A stretch of 64,000 nucleotides of DNA from Burkholderiales bacterium 39-55-53 (GCA_002282445.1 NCJK01000001.1:186001-250000), one strand, 5' to 3'. Shown: positions 18,405 through 27,458, counted from the first letter of the stretch. Notes: a model not told the origin generated them from the letters alone. A program made the numbers and translations.

Positions 18405-20380
18405 ACGTCAATCTCAATCGAATCGCCATGCAGTTCCATCAGCTCACGGCGTGCAGCGGCTTCGCCTTTGCCCATGAGTTGTGTGATCAAACCTTCGGTG
18501 GTTGCAAAGTCCAGCAAGCCCAGTTGCACGGGCATGAGGCGACGGGTGTCGGGGTTGAGGGTGGTGTCCCACAGTTGTTCGGCGCTCATCTCGCCCAAAC
18601 CCTTGAAGCGGCTGATGCTCCATTTGCCTTCAGTCACGCCGTCTTTGCGCAGCTTGTCGAGGATGGCGGTGAGCTCGCCTTCATCCAAGGCATACACCTT
18701 GGTGGCTGGCTTTTTGCCGCGCGCTGGTGCGTCGACGCGGAACAGCGGGGGGCGCGCCACAAACACATGGCCCGCTTCGATGAGCTTGGGAAAGTGACGG
18801 AAGAACAGCGTGAGCAACAGCACTTGGATGTGCGAGCCGTCCACGTCCGCGTCCGACAAGATGCACACCTTGCCGTAGCGCAGACCGCTTAAATCAGGCG
18901 AGTCATTCGGACCGTGTGGATCCACACCAATGGCCACCGAAATATCGTGAATTTCATTATTGGCAAACAAGCGGTCGCGCTCGACCTCCCAAGTATTCAG
19001 CACCTTGCCGCGCAGCGGCAGGATGGCTTGGCTTTCTTTGTCGCGGCCCATCTTGGCGCTACCGCCCGCAGAGTCACCCTCGACCAAGAACACTTCGTTG
19101 TGCGCAATGTCTTTGCTTTCGCAGTCAGTCAGTTTGCCCGGCAACACGGCCACGCCTGAACCTTTGCGCTTCTCAACTTTTTGGCCGGCTTTTTGGCGCG
19201 TTTGTGCGGCCTTGATGGCCAGTTCAGCCAGTTTCTTGCCGTACTCAACGTGCTGGTTGAGCCACAACTCCATGGTAGGGCGCACATAGCTTGACACCAA
19301 GCGCACAGCGTCGCGCGAATTGAGGCGTTCTTTGATTTGACCTTGGAACTGCGGGTCAAGCACCTTGGCGCTCAGCACATAACTGGCTCGGGCAAACACG
19401 TCTTCGGGCAAGAGCTTGACGCCCTTGGGCAGCAAAGCGTGCAGCTCGATAAAGCTCTTGACCGCGTTGAACAAGCCATCACGCAGGCCGCTGTCATGCG
19501 TGCCGCCGGCGCTGGTGGGAATCAAGTTGACATAGCTCTCCCGCACGGGCTGGCCGTCTTCGGTGAAGGCCACGGCCCATGCTGCGCCCTCGCCTTCGGC
19601 AAAGCTGTCGTGGTTGCTATCGGCATAGCCATCGCCTTCAAACAAAGGAATGACGGGGTCGCCATGCAGTGTCTGCATCAAATAGTCACGCAGGCCGCCT
19701 TTGTAGAGCCAGTTTTGCGTGTCTTTGGTTTTCTCGTTGATGAGCGTCACGCTCACGCCGGGCATGAGCACGGCTTTGCTGCGCAACAAATGCACCAGCT
19801 CGTTCATCGGCAAGGCCGAGGATTCAAAGTATTTGGCATCGGGCCACACGCGCACGGTGGTACCTTGCTTGCGGTCGCCTGATTCTTGTTTGCGGGTGGT
19901 GAGTTTTTCCACCACGTCGCCACCTGAGAACACCAAGCGGGCCACTTGGCCTTCGCGATGCGAGGTGGCTTCCATGCGTTTGGCCAGCGCGTTGGTCACG
20001 CTCACACCCACGCCATGCAAACCGCCGGAGAAGCTGTATGCGCCGCCTGAGCCTTTGTCAAACTTGCCGCCCGCGTGCAAACGGGTGAACACCAGTTCAA
20101 TGACAGGTGCTTTTTCTTCGGGGTGCATGCCAAACGGAATGCCACGGCCATCGTCTTCGATGCTGACCGAGCCATCGCTGTGCAGGGTGACACTGATCTT
20201 CTTGCCGTGACCTGCGAGAGCCTCGTCAGCCGCGTTGTCCAACACCTCTTGGATGATGTGCAGCGGGTTGTCGGTGCGGGTGTACATGCCCGGACGTTGC
20301 TTGACGGGTTCGAGTCCTTTGAGGACGCGAATCGAGCCTTCCGAGTACTGGGGCGGTGTAGTGGGTTGCTTTGTTGCCAT
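18401..20380 (-). CDS. parE: DNA topoisomerase IV subunit B
   Basis: ATPase subunit of topoisomerase IV, forming an A2B2 tetramer with ParC. The 659 residues show a GHKL ATPase domain ([40 protein letters not shown]), a transducer domain, and a TOPRIM domain with [15 protein letters not shown] and [14 protein letters not shown]. The C-terminus has [17 protein letters not shown]. The shorter form without the GyrB insert, together with the adjacent parC, supports ParE rather than GyrB. A LexA-like box lies 32-51 bases upstream of the ATG, so SOS regulation is possible. Confidence 0.96.
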   Translation of the reverse strand: MATKQPTTPPQYSEGSIRVLKGLEPVKQRPGMYTRTDNPLHIIQEVLDNAADEALAGHGKKISVTLHSDGSVSIEDDGRGIPFGMHPEEKAPVIELVFTRLHAGGKFDKGSGGAYSFSGGLHGVGVSVTNALAKRMEATSHREGQVARLVFSGGDVVEKLTTRKQESGDRKQGTTVRVWPDAKYFESSALPMNELVHLLRSKAVLMPGVSVTLINEKTKDTQNWLYKGGLRDYLMQTLHGDPVIPLFEGDGYADSNHDSFAEGEGAAWAVAFTEDGQPVRESYVNLIPTSAGGTHDSGLRDGLFNAVKSFIELHALLPKGVKLLPEDVFARASYVLSAKVLDPQFQGQIKERLNSRDAVRLVSSYVRPTMELWLNQHVEYGKKLAELAIKAAQTRQKAGQKVEKRKGSGVAVLPGKLTDCESKDIAHNEVFLVEGDSAGGSAKMGRDKESQAILPLRGKVLNTWEVERDRLFANNEIHDISVAIGVDPHGPNDSPDLSGLRYGKVCILSDADVDGSHIQVLLLTLFFRHFPKLIEAGHVFVARPPLFRVDAPARGKKPATKVYALDEGELTAILDKLRKDGVTEGKWSISRFKGLGEMSAEQLWDTTLNPDTRRLMPVQLGLLDFATTEGLITQLMGKGEAAARRELMELHGDSIEIDV

Positions 20381-20411
20381 GGGGCGGAATTGTAGACAGA
20401 TTCAGAAGTGA

Positions 20412-20431
20412 TACTGTATAAAACAACAGAC
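20412..20431. promoter_or_regulatory. LexA-like box between parE and an MFS gene
   Basis: The sequence has CTG at 20414-20416 and CAG at 20427-20429, separated by ten mostly A/T bases (TATAAAACAA), giving TACTGTATAAAACAACAG. About 14 of 20 positions agree with the enterobacterial SOS consensus. It lies just upstream of parE and about 115 bases before the MFS start. The CTG-N10-CAG core alone arises by chance many times in 64 kb. The intergenic position and A/T-rich centre are the supporting points. Confidence 0.4.
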
Positions 20432-20544
20432 TTAGCTTTTAGGCACAGCTGATTCGCTGAAAACTATCGCATTTGATGTGATCAGACGACTTGGCAAAAC
20501 GCCCGCGACAGCGGCTTTGCGCCACATTGGGTAAAGTCGACCAC

Positions 20545-21771
20545 ATGACCAACCAACACAAAACACTGCCCATGTGGCAAGTGCTGGCCTGCGGGGCCGC
20601 CATCGTTACCTTGTCCATGGGTGTGCGCCACGGCTTTGGCCTGTGGCTGCAGCCCATCACTCAAGCGCAAGACTGGACACGCGAAAACTTTGCCATGGCG
20701 ATTGCCATTCAAAACCTGACTTGGGGTGTGGCAGGCATCTTCTCGGGCATGTTGGCCGATCGCTTTGGCGCGTTCCGTGTCATCGTGACCTGCGCGGTGA
20801 TGTATTCGCTGGGTTTGATTGGCATGGCCTATTCAGACACGCCGGCCCTCTTCACCGCGACAGCGGGCGTCTTGATTGGCATTGCCCAAGCGGGCACGAC
20901 CTATGCCGTGATCTACGGCGTGATTGGCCGCAACGTGAGTGCGGCCAAGCGCTCGTGGGCCATGGGGGTGGCCGCCGCGGCGGGCTCGTTTGGCCAGTTT
21001 TTAATGGTGCCCACTGAGGGCTACCTGATCAGCACTTTTGGTTGGCAAGAAGCGCTTGTGTGGTTGGCCCTGTCGGCCATGCTCATCATTCCCCTCGCCT
21101 ACGGTTTGCGTGAGCCCGGCTTTGCAGGTGGGGCAACGCCGCACCGCGACCAGTCCATCATGCATGCGCTGCGTGAAGCATTTAACTACCGCAGTTTTCA
21201 GCTGCTGATGGCGGGCTACTTTGTATGCGGCTTTCAGGTGGTATTCATCGGCGTGCACATGCCCAGCTATCTCAAAGACCATGGCTTGTCGCCCGAAGTG
21301 GCCAGCATTGCCTTGGCGCTGATTGGCTTGTTCAACGTATTTGGCACTTACATTTCGGGCAGCTTGGGCCAGCGCATTTCCAAGTGCAAGATATTGTCTT
21401 TCATTTATTTCTCACGCTCGGTGGCGATTGTGTTGTTCTTGTGGGCGCCGCTCACTCCCATGAGCGTGTACATCTTCTCTAGCGTGATGGGCCTGTTGTG
21501 GCTCTCCACCGTGCCGCCCACCAATGCGGTGGTGGCGCAGATTTTTGGCGTGGCGCATTTGTCGATGCTGGGCGGCTTTGTGTTCTTCAGCCACCAAATT
21601 GGCAGCTTCATGGGCGTGTGGCTGGGCGGCTACTTGTACGACAAGACGGGCAGCTACGACATTGTTTGGTACATCTCGATTGCGCTGGGCGTATTTGCTG
21701 CGCTCATCAACATGCCGGTCAATGAAAACGCAATTGAGCGTAACGATGCGCCAAAGACCGTTGCGGCTTAA
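20545..21771 (+). CDS. MFS transporter, monocarboxylate/oxalate-formate-type
   Basis: Major facilitator with twelve predicted helices, 408 residues from the ATG giving MTNQHKTLPMWQVLACG. Helix 1 carries GVRHGFGLWLQPITQAQDW, and the loop after helix 2 has GMLADRFGAFRVI. This opening motif resembles transporters annotated as oxalate/formate antiporter-like or monocarboxylate carriers, but the substrate is not determined by sequence alone. Earlier in-frame start codons exist, but they add a basic stretch without a ribosome site. It is divergent from parE, with about 160 bases between, and is followed closely by two short genes. Confidence 0.88.
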   Translation: MTNQHKTLPMWQVLACGAAIVTLSMGVRHGFGLWLQPITQAQDWTRENFAMAIAIQNLTWGVAGIFSGMLADRFGAFRVIVTCAVMYSLGLIGMAYSDTPALFTATAGVLIGIAQAGTTYAVIYGVIGRNVSAAKRSWAMGVAAAAGSFGQFLMVPTEGYLISTFGWQEALVWLALSAMLIIPLAYGLREPGFAGGATPHRDQSIMHALREAFNYRSFQLLMAGYFVCGFQVVFIGVHMPSYLKDHGLSPEVASIALALIGLFNVFGTYISGSLGQRISKCKILSFIYFSRSVAIVLFLWAPLTPMSVYIFSSVMGLLWLSTVPPTNAVVAQIFGVAHLSMLGGFVFFSHQIGSFMGVWLGGYLYDKTGSYDIVWYISIALGVFAALINMPVNENAIERNDAPKTVAA

Positions 21772-21792
21772 GCACCTGAAATCCAAACCAAG

Positions 21793-21936
21793 ATGCGCCG
21801 CTTGATCAGCCCCACCTTGATTCGCCAAGTTGCGATTGGCTTGGTCTGCGTGGCCATTTTGTTGGCGGTTTTGTCTATGTATTTACGGCCTGAGTTCTTG
21901 CTGACCTTGGCCGACCAAGTTTGGGGATGTTTCTGA
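21793..21936 (+). CDS. Small single-pass membrane protein, 47 residues
   Basis: An ATG opens a 47-codon frame in the gap between the MFS and methyltransferase genes. The product starts MRRLISPTLIRQVAIG, has one hydrophobic helix of about 18 residues (VAIGLVCVAILLAVLSMYL) and ends in EFLLTLADQVWGCF. Its stop is one base before the methyltransferase ATG, an arrangement that favours a real, co-translated gene. Basic residues precede the helix, so an N-in orientation is expected. No function is known to me. Short proteins ending in a similar ADxxWxCF motif seem familiar from relatives, but I could not check this. Confidence 0.62.
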   Translation: MRRLISPTLIRQVAIGLVCVAILLAVLSMYLRPEFLLTLADQVWGCF

Positions 21937-21937
21937 A

Positions 21938-22495
21938 ATGAGCACTGTGCTTCACGGGCAAGAGCCCACATCGAGTTGGGTAGCCCGTTGGTCACACCTG
22001 CTGCCTGCGGGCTGCCACGTGCTGGACTTGGCCTGCGGACACGGCCGTCACATGCGCCACTTTGCTGCACTTGGCCATCCCGTTACAGGCGTGGACCGTA
22101 ACCAAGACGCCATTAACGCCGTCAACTCCCTAGGCGAAGCCATGTGCGCGGACATCGAAAACGGGCCTTGGCCGCTGCAAGGCCGCACTTTTGGTGGCGT
22201 GGTCGTCACCAATTACCTGTGGCGTCCGCTGTGGCCGCATATCTTGAACAGCCTCGCACCCAACGGGGTGCTGATTTACGAAACCTTCTCTGCTGGCAAC
22301 GAAACCGTGGGCAAGCCCTCGCGCCCAGACTTTTTGCTGCACCCCTCAGAACTGCTGGCCGTCTGTAAAGACCTGCGCGTGGTGGCGTTTGAAGAAGGCT
22401 TTTTAGCCCAAGCCGAGCGTTTTGTGCAACGCATCGTGGCTGTGCGCGAGACGCAAGGCACAGAAACACCTGTTCGTTACCCACTGGTCCACTAA
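21938..22495 (+). CDS. Class I SAM-dependent methyltransferase
   Basis: Cytosolic methyltransferase of 185 residues. The AdoMet-binding motif I is VLDLACGHGRHMRHF near residue 30, motif II is TGVDRNQDAINAV, and motif IV is the hydrophobic GGVVVTNYLWRPLWPHI. The fold resembles the small TehB/UbiE-like group (Methyltransf_11/25 type). No substrate-recognition insert is evident, so the acceptor is unknown. It is preceded by the 47-residue membrane protein with a one-base gap and followed by dapA after 55 bases. Confidence 0.87.
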   Translation: MSTVLHGQEPTSSWVARWSHLLPAGCHVLDLACGHGRHMRHFAALGHPVTGVDRNQDAINAVNSLGEAMCADIENGPWPLQGRTFGGVVVTNYLWRPLWPHILNSLAPNGVLIYETFSAGNETVGKPSRPDFLLHPSELLAVCKDLRVVAFEEGFLAQAERFVQRIVAVRETQGTETPVRYPLVH

Positions 22496-22550
22496 AAACA
22501 GCGTTCGCAATCGCTAGAATGAACGTTTTTCCTTGACCGAACTCGCGGAC

Positions 22551-23444
22551 ATGACACCCATTACCGGCAGCATCGTGGCTTTGACCACCCCCATGCACAC
22601 AGACGGCAGCGTCGACTACCCCACCCTGCGCAAACTCATTGATTGGCACATCGCAGAAGGCACCGATTGCATCGGCGTCGTGGGCACGACCGGCGAGTCA
22701 CCCACCGTTAACGTGGAAGAGCACTGCGAAATCATCCGCGTGTCCGTGGAGCAAGCGGCCAAACACACCGAACGTCATGTGCCCATCATGGCTGGCTGCG
22801 GTGCTAACTCGACCGCTGAAGCGATTGAGCTGGCCAAGTTTGCCAAGAAGGTTGGCGCGCATTGCCAACTGCAAGTGGTGCCCTACTACAACAAGCCCAC
22901 GCAAGAAGGCCAATACCTGCACTTCAAAGCCATCGCCGAAGCGGTGGACTTGCCCGTGATTTTGTACAACGTGCCCGGCCGCTCTGTGGCCGATATGGCG
23001 CACGACACCGTGCTGCGTTTGGCCCAAGTGCCAGGCATCGTGGGTATCAAAGAAGCCACAGGCAACATCGAACGCGCCGAGTGGCTGATTCGTGATGTGC
23101 CCAAAGGGTTTGCCGTTTACTCAGGTGACGATCCCACCGCTGTGGCATTGATGCTGTGCGGCGGCCAAGGCAACATCAGCGTGACCGCCAACGTGGCACC
23201 ACGCTTGATGCACGAGTTGTGCATGGCTGCCATTGCGGGCGATGTCAAACGCGCCATGGACATCCAATTTAAGTTGATGCCTGTTCACAAACACTTGTTT
23301 GTGGAAGCCAACCCCATCCCCGTGAAGTGGGCCATGCACCGCATGGGCCTTGCAGGCCCAACGCTGCGCTTGCCCATGACCGAACTCACCAAGGCCAACG
23401 AACCTGTGGTGGAAGGCGCATTGCGCGCTGCTGGTTTGATCTGA
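22551..23444 (+). CDS. dapA: 4-hydroxy-tetrahydrodipicolinate synthase
   Basis: Condenses pyruvate with aspartate semialdehyde in the first committed step to diaminopimelate and lysine. The 297 residues form a TIM barrel. Visible motifs: [14 protein letters not shown] (Thr pair of the proton relay), [15 protein letters not shown] with the catalytic tyrosine, [11 protein letters not shown], and the Schiff-base lysine in [13 protein letters not shown]. The ATG giving [11 protein letters not shown] is preferred to a TTG six codons upstream. The order dapA-bamC is also found in E. coli, and the bamC start lies 20 bases downstream. Confidence 0.97.
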   Translation: MTPITGSIVALTTPMHTDGSVDYPTLRKLIDWHIAEGTDCIGVVGTTGESPTVNVEEHCEIIRVSVEQAAKHTERHVPIMAGCGANSTAEAIELAKFAKKVGAHCQLQVVPYYNKPTQEGQYLHFKAIAEAVDLPVILYNVPGRSVADMAHDTVLRLAQVPGIVGIKEATGNIERAEWLIRDVPKGFAVYSGDDPTAVALMLCGGQGNISVTANVAPRLMHELCMAAIAGDVKRAMDIQFKLMPVHKHLFVEANPIPVKWAMHRMGLAGPTLRLPMTELTKANEPVVEGALRAAGLI

Positions 23445-23464
23445 TTGTTAAAAAGGCCTTGGCT

Positions 23465-24565
23465 GTGAAAAATTCTTTTGCTTCAAATCGCGCTGCAGTT
23501 GCACTGGCAACACTGGCATTGCTCAGCGGTTGCTCCTCCATCTTGGATGGCGATAAGGTCAACTACAAAACAGAAGGCGGCACCAAGGTTGTGCCGCTCG
23601 ACATCCCACCAGACTTGACCCAACTCAACCGTGACACCCGCTACGCTGTGCCTGGCGGCCCAGTGACAGCCAGCGGCATGGCTGTTCGTCCTGCCCCTGC
23701 GGTGGCGGCAACAGCAGCCAAGCAAGTCAACGATGTGCGAATCGAGCGCGATGGCAAACAGCGTTGGTTGGTTGTCAACCGCAATGCCGACTCAGTGTGG
23801 CCCATCGTTCAAGAGTTCTGGAAAGAGAACGGTTTCGAATACACCATCCAACAGCAGCAACTTGGCTTGCTGGAGACTGAATGGGCAGAGAACCGCGCAA
23901 AAATTCCTCAAGACTTAGTCCGTCGCACATTAGGCAAGGTCTTGGACGGCCTTTATTCATCAGGTGAACGAGATAAATTCCGCACACGCATAGAACGCAA
24001 CAGCGTTGGCGGCGTGGACATTTTTGTCACGCATCGCGGTATGGTCGAGGAATTCAAAGACCAAAGTAAGACCAGCACAATCTGGGTCCAACGCCCCAAC
24101 GATCCTGAATTAGAAGCCGAGTTTTTGACACGTTTGATGATCAAACTTGGTGTTTCTGCTGAACAAGCGGCCGTTGCGAAAGCAACACCAGACGCCTCAT
24201 CAAACAAAACGAGTTTGTCTGCCAAAGGTGATGCCACCATCTTGAATATTCCTGATTCATTTGATGTGGCATGGCGACGTATTGGTTTGGCACTCGATCG
24301 CACAGGATTCACAGTGGAAGACCGTGATCGCGCTCAAGGGATTTACTTTGTTCGCTATGTCGACACTGCGGTTCAAGAAGAAAAAGGCTTCTTCGGCAAG
24401 ATGTTTAGCAGCAGCAAGCCTGAAACAGGCCCTGTGAAATACCGCATTGCTGTTCGCAAAACTTCAACAGCCACTGAAGTGACTGTTCAAGATGCTGCTG
24501 GAAAAACAGAGAACACGCCGGTCGCGCAGCGCATCTTGAAGCTGTTGGCCGACGACCTCCGCTGA
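23465..24565 (+). CDS. bamC: Outer membrane assembly lipoprotein BamC
   Basis: Accessory lipoprotein of the BAM complex that inserts beta-barrel proteins in the outer membrane; BamA itself is encoded at 59051-61351. The 366-residue precursor has a lipoprotein signal ending LLSGC, with lipidated Cys23. The low-complexity BamC N-terminal region follows (YKTEGGTKVVPLDIPPDLTQ), then two helix-grip domains (about 95-200 and 240-360). I propose the GTG at 23465 as start, since AAAAAGG lies eight bases before it and the resulting signal peptide is compact. Frames extending further upstream overlap dapA. Confidence 0.93.
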   Translation: MKNSFASNRAAVALATLALLSGCSSILDGDKVNYKTEGGTKVVPLDIPPDLTQLNRDTRYAVPGGPVTASGMAVRPAPAVAATAAKQVNDVRIERDGKQRWLVVNRNADSVWPIVQEFWKENGFEYTIQQQQLGLLETEWAENRAKIPQDLVRRTLGKVLDGLYSSGERDKFRTRIERNSVGGVDIFVTHRGMVEEFKDQSKTSTIWVQRPNDPELEAEFLTRLMIKLGVSAEQAAVAKATPDASSNKTSLSAKGDATILNIPDSFDVAWRRIGLALDRTGFTVEDRDRAQGIYFVRYVDTAVQEEKGFFGKMFSSSKPETGPVKYRIAVRKTSTATEVTVQDAAGKTENTPVAQRILKLLADDLR

Positions 24566-24592
24566 TCCAGCGTAGGTCTGATCAGATGCGCC

Positions 24593-25378
24593 ATGTTGCG
24601 CTTTAGAAGTCTGGGCAGTGGCAGCTCAGGCAACGCCACTTTGGTTGAAGCCCAAAGTGGCGCGCATACCACCCGCTTATTGATTGACTGCGGTCTGCGC
24701 CTGCGCGACATTGAAGCGCGCTTGATCGAAGCAGGCACCTGTGCCGAAGACCTTGACGCCATTTTCATCACGCACGAACACGGCGACCACTTTGGTTGTG
24801 CACGCAGTGTTGTCAACCGCTATTCAACCCCGCTTTGGATGAGCCAAGGTACGTGGCTGGCAGTCAGCGATGAAGCTTGGGAACCCCACTCGCATTTGCT
24901 GAATGTGGCGCGTGATGGCTGCACCATCGAGATCGGCAGCTTGCAAGCCCTGCCGTTCACCGTGCCGCACGATGCACGCGAGCCATTGCAACTGCGCTGT
25001 AGTGATGGCAACCGGCATTTGGGCATCGTCACAGATTTGGGCCACCCATCATCCCATGTGGTGGCCTCGCTTCAGGGCTGTCACGCTTTATTGATTGAGG
25101 CCAACCATGACCCAGACTTGCTGCAAGCCTCGGCTTATCCCAATTTTTTAAAGCAGCGCGTGGCGGGTCCTTGGGGGCACTTAGCCAACCATGCCGCAGC
25201 CGACTTACTCAAACGGGTTCTGCACGACCAACTTAGCTACGTCTTAGCCGCGCACTTGAGTGAGCGCAACAATACCCCTGAACTCGCCCGAGCCAGCCTG
25301 AGTGAGGCCTTGAGTTGTGCGCCATCTGAGGTGAACGTGGCAGACCCCGTGACTGGCTCAGTATGGGTCACGGTCTAG
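24593..25378 (+). CDS. MBL-fold metallohydrolase, YycJ/WalJ-like
   Basis: Metallo-beta-lactamase-fold hydrolase, 261 residues. The N-terminus MLRFRSLGSGSSGNATLV is characteristic of the YycJ group. The metal-binding HxHxDH motif is FITHEHGDHFGC, and later ligands appear in TVPHDA, VTDLGH and the C-terminal AAHLSERNN. Members of this group are thought to act on nucleic acids or phosphodiesters, but the true substrate is not established. It follows bamC by 27 bases and is probably co-transcribed with dapA-bamC. Confidence 0.9.
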   Translation: MLRFRSLGSGSSGNATLVEAQSGAHTTRLLIDCGLRLRDIEARLIEAGTCAEDLDAIFITHEHGDHFGCARSVVNRYSTPLWMSQGTWLAVSDEAWEPHSHLLNVARDGCTIEIGSLQALPFTVPHDAREPLQLRCSDGNRHLGIVTDLGHPSSHVVASLQGCHALLIEANHDPDLLQASAYPNFLKQRVAGPWGHLANHAAADLLKRVLHDQLSYVLAAHLSERNNTPELARASLSEALSCAPSEVNVADPVTGSVWVTV

Positions 25379-25395
25379 AGCGATCTTGAAACGCC

Positions 25396-25425
25396 CATGA
25401 AAAAAGCCACCCGAAGGTGGCTTTT
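25396..25425 (-). terminator. Rho-independent terminator after the small lipoprotein gene
   Basis: AAAAGCCACC pairs with GGTGGCTTTT around CGAA. On the minus strand the stem is followed by six T residues. The stem sits 20 bases past the lipoprotein stop and also close to the end of the convergent MBL gene. Confidence 0.85.
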
Positions 25426-25445
25426 GCAGTCAGTTCGAAAACTGA

Positions 25446-25625
25446 TTACTTGCTGGCAGCGTCAGAAGCTGGAGCAGCGGCTTCTGAAGCCACAGCAGAA
25501 GCAGCTTCAACTGGTGCAGAAGCGGCCACAGCAGGAGCGGCTTCAACAGCAGGAGCTTCTTTTTTGCCGCAAGCGACGAGAGCGGCAGCAGCCAACAAAG
25601 ATGCCAACAGGATTGACTTGTTCAT
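25446..25625 (-). CDS. Tiny Ala-rich lipoprotein of unknown function
   Basis: A 59-residue precursor with a lipoprotein signal (MNKSILLASLLAAAALVAC, Cys19), then GKKEAPAVEAAPAVAASAP and more Ala/Val/Glu/Ser. The mature part of about 41 residues is low complexity and probably unstructured. I start at the ATG giving MNKSI, preceded by TTAAGGAATATTCAC as ribosome site. A longer frame upstream lacks signal character. It is a monocistronic unit with its own terminator and a leader containing palindromes. Many Burkholderiales encode similar short lipoproteins; I know of no assigned function. Confidence 0.8.
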   Translation of the reverse strand: MNKSILLASLLAAAALVACGKKEAPAVEAAPAVAASAPVEAASAVASEAAAPASDAASK

Positions 25626-25651
25626 GTGAATATTCCTTAAGGGGATGAAAA

Positions 25652-25667
25652 CAATTTCCGGAAATTG
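25652..25667. repeat. Perfect 16-bp palindrome in lipoprotein leader
   Basis: CAATTTCCGGAAATTG is exactly self-complementary and lies 27-42 bases before the lipoprotein ATG. A second, 12-base perfect palindrome (AAGCTCGAGCTT) is at 25696-25707, and a candidate -10 hexamer is further upstream. It could be an operator or a leader hairpin. Confidence 0.7.
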
Positions 25668-25721
25668 CTGTGGTTTGCACCACAACTGGGCTAAGAAGCT
25701 CGAGCTTTTAGTCCAGACAAG

Positions 25722-25727
25722 ATTATA
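25722..25727 (-). promoter_or_regulatory. Candidate -10 element for the lipoprotein gene
   Basis: TATAAT on the minus strand, in an A/T-rich stretch about 100 bases upstream of the lipoprotein start codon. A -35 hexamer at normal spacing (TTAAAA) is poor. Apart from this and the two palindromes, the gap up to the cupin gene shows nothing else. Confidence 0.45.
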
Positions 25728-25786
25728 GGGTAATTCCTAGGAGTTTTAAATATCCTTGTCAGTTCCGAGTCAAACTGTGCAGTTTA

Positions 25787-26914
25787 TTAATCAGCATGAA
25801 GCCAACCGTCGTCGCACCACTCCATCAACAGGCTCAAAGCCTCAGGACTGGCCTTTTGAATCTCATCTGCGTTTAATTCACGCGAATCTGCCAGTTGACG
25901 CATCAAAGCTGCGTCTTTTCCAGCAGCACGCCAGCTTTCACCGTTCAAGAAGATGTGATGCGCGTCGTACATCATCTTGCTTCGTCGGTCTAAACGCACA
26001 GATTTGAGCTTATTTGGCGTATCGCCAATTTCAAACCACACATTGGCTTTGGGCTCGGTCAGATACTCACCCAAAGCACGTTGGAGCGCTTTGGGATCTT
26101 GTAATGCTTTTTGAAGGGCTGATTTTGCAAATTCAGCCAAACCTTCAGGCATGGCAGCAGGTTTGGACACAGCAGGCTGAGCGGCGTCTTTATACAAATC
26201 ACAACCGGCGATTTCTTCCGCGCCTTCGCTCAAACGCACCAACAACTCACGGGCCAGATCGCCAGTTTGGGGCACACGAAAACCTATCGAATAGGTCATG
26301 CACTCGCCTTGTGCAATGCCGTCGTGGGCATAACGCGGTGGCAAGTACAACATGTCGCCCGGGTTGAGCACCCAGTCGTGCTCTGGCTTGAAATTGGCCA
26401 AAATCTTCAATGGCATGTCGGGCACGAGCGACAGGTCTTTTTGTCGGCCAATGCGCCAGCGGCGTTGACCGTGGGCTTGCAACAAAAACACGTCGTAGCT
26501 GTCAAAGTGCGGGCCCACGCCGCCGCCTTCGGTGGCGTAGCTAATCATCACATCGTCCAAACGGGCGTCTGGAATGAACCGGAATTGCTGCATCAGAGCA
26601 GCCACGCGGTCGTCGTGCAAATCCACGCCTTGGACCAACAAGGTCCAATCGTGCTCAGCCAACTTGGGGATGGCGCGTCGCTTGAAGGGGCCGCGCTGCA
26701 TCTGCCAATCGCGCTTGCCGCCGTTCGAACCGATGACCAAGCGGGACTCGACCTCGTTTTGTTCGGCCAAATCAAACAGCTCAGGGCGGCTGAGCAAGGC
26801 TTTGAATTCAGGGATGGCTTGACGCACCAACAAGGGCTTGCGCTGCCAATAGGTGCTCATAAATTCAGCGGGGCTGATGCCGCCGAGCAGGGTCAGGGGT
26901 TTGTTCACATTCAT
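25787..26914 (-). CDS. roxA: Cupin/JmjC-like ribosomal protein hydroxylase, RoxA type
   Basis: Fe(II)/2-oxoglutarate-dependent oxygenase related to E. coli YcfD/RoxA, which hydroxylates an arginine of ribosomal protein L16. About 375 residues. The iron triad is visible as GPHFDSYDVFLLQ (HxD) and PRYAHDGIAQGE (distal His), with LYLPPRYAHD typical of this group. N-terminal MNVNKPLTLLGGISPAEFM and YWQRKPLLVRQA also match the family. The start ATG at 26914 is only 19 bases from the slyD ATG on the other strand. The symbol is a family-based assignment; the substrate in this organism is inferred. Confidence 0.85.
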   Translation of the reverse strand: MNVNKPLTLLGGISPAEFMSTYWQRKPLLVRQAIPEFKALLSRPELFDLAEQNEVESRLVIGSNGGKRDWQMQRGPFKRRAIPKLAEHDWTLLVQGVDLHDDRVAALMQQFRFIPDARLDDVMISYATEGGGVGPHFDSYDVFLLQAHGQRRWRIGRQKDLSLVPDMPLKILANFKPEHDWVLNPGDMLYLPPRYAHDGIAQGECMTYSIGFRVPQTGDLARELLVRLSEGAEEIAGCDLYKDAAQPAVSKPAAMPEGLAEFAKSALQKALQDPKALQRALGEYLTEPKANVWFEIGDTPNKLKSVRLDRRSKMMYDAHHIFLNGESWRAAGKDAALMRQLADSRELNADEIQKASPEALSLLMEWCDDGWLHAD

Positions 26915-26933
26915 CGTGCGACAATTTTGCCTT

Positions 26934-27458
26934 ATGGAAATTACACAACACTGCGTGGTCGGCTTAACTTGGACCTTGAAAGACACATTGGGCGAGGTGC
27001 TGGACGAATTAGACAACCCCGTCGAGTTTTTGGTGGGCGGCGATGACTTGCTGGCCAAGATCGAAGAAGCCCTGCAAGGCCATAGCGTGGGCGACCACAT
27101 CGATTTGCAGCTAGAACCCGAAGAAGCCTTTGGCGACTACGACGAAAACTTGGTGTTTTTAGAAGCCCGCTCGCGCTTCCCCAAAGAACTGGAAGAAGGC
27201 CACACAGTTGAGGGCCACGCCCTGCCCGCAGGCTGCAACTCCGACGCACCACAAGACTTGCTCTACACCGTGACCGAGCTCTACCCCGAGCATGTGGTGT
27301 TAGATGGCAACCACCCGCTGGCCGGCATTGCGATTCGCATTCACCTCGATGTGCAATCGGTGCGCGAAGCCACGCAAGAAGAGCAAGAGCGCGGCACTTT
27401 GGGTACTGGCTTTTTCAAGATTGAGGCCCAAGCGCCGGGCAACGATTTGTTGCACTGA
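26934..27458 (+). CDS. slyD: FKBP-type peptidyl-prolyl isomerase, SlyD family
   Basis: Folding helper with prolyl isomerase activity and metal-binding potential. It has 174 residues. The FKBP domain is interrupted by the insert-in-flap region typical of SlyD: NPVEFLVGGDDLLAKIEEAL leads into DLQLEPEEAFGDYDENLV, then an insert around EEGHTVEG, and the domain closes with DGNHPLAGIAIRIHLDVQSV. The C-terminus lacks the long His/Cys-rich tail of E. coli SlyD and ends LGTGFFKIEAQAPGNDLLH. The start at MEITQH is clear from homologous layout. No ribosome site is visible. It is divergent from roxA with 19 bases between the start codons. Confidence 0.9.
   Translation: MEITQHCVVGLTWTLKDTLGEVLDELDNPVEFLVGGDDLLAKIEEALQGHSVGDHIDLQLEPEEAFGDYDENLVFLEARSRFPKELEEGHTVEGHALPAGCNSDAPQDLLYTVTELYPEHVVLDGNHPLAGIAIRIHLDVQSVREATQEEQERGTLGTGFFKIEAQAPGNDLLH

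Noticed and set aside
26267-27046. A 259-codon plus-strand frame opposite the cupin oxygenase
   Set aside because: It overlaps two well-supported genes (roxA-like and slyD) in other frames and its product has no family character.
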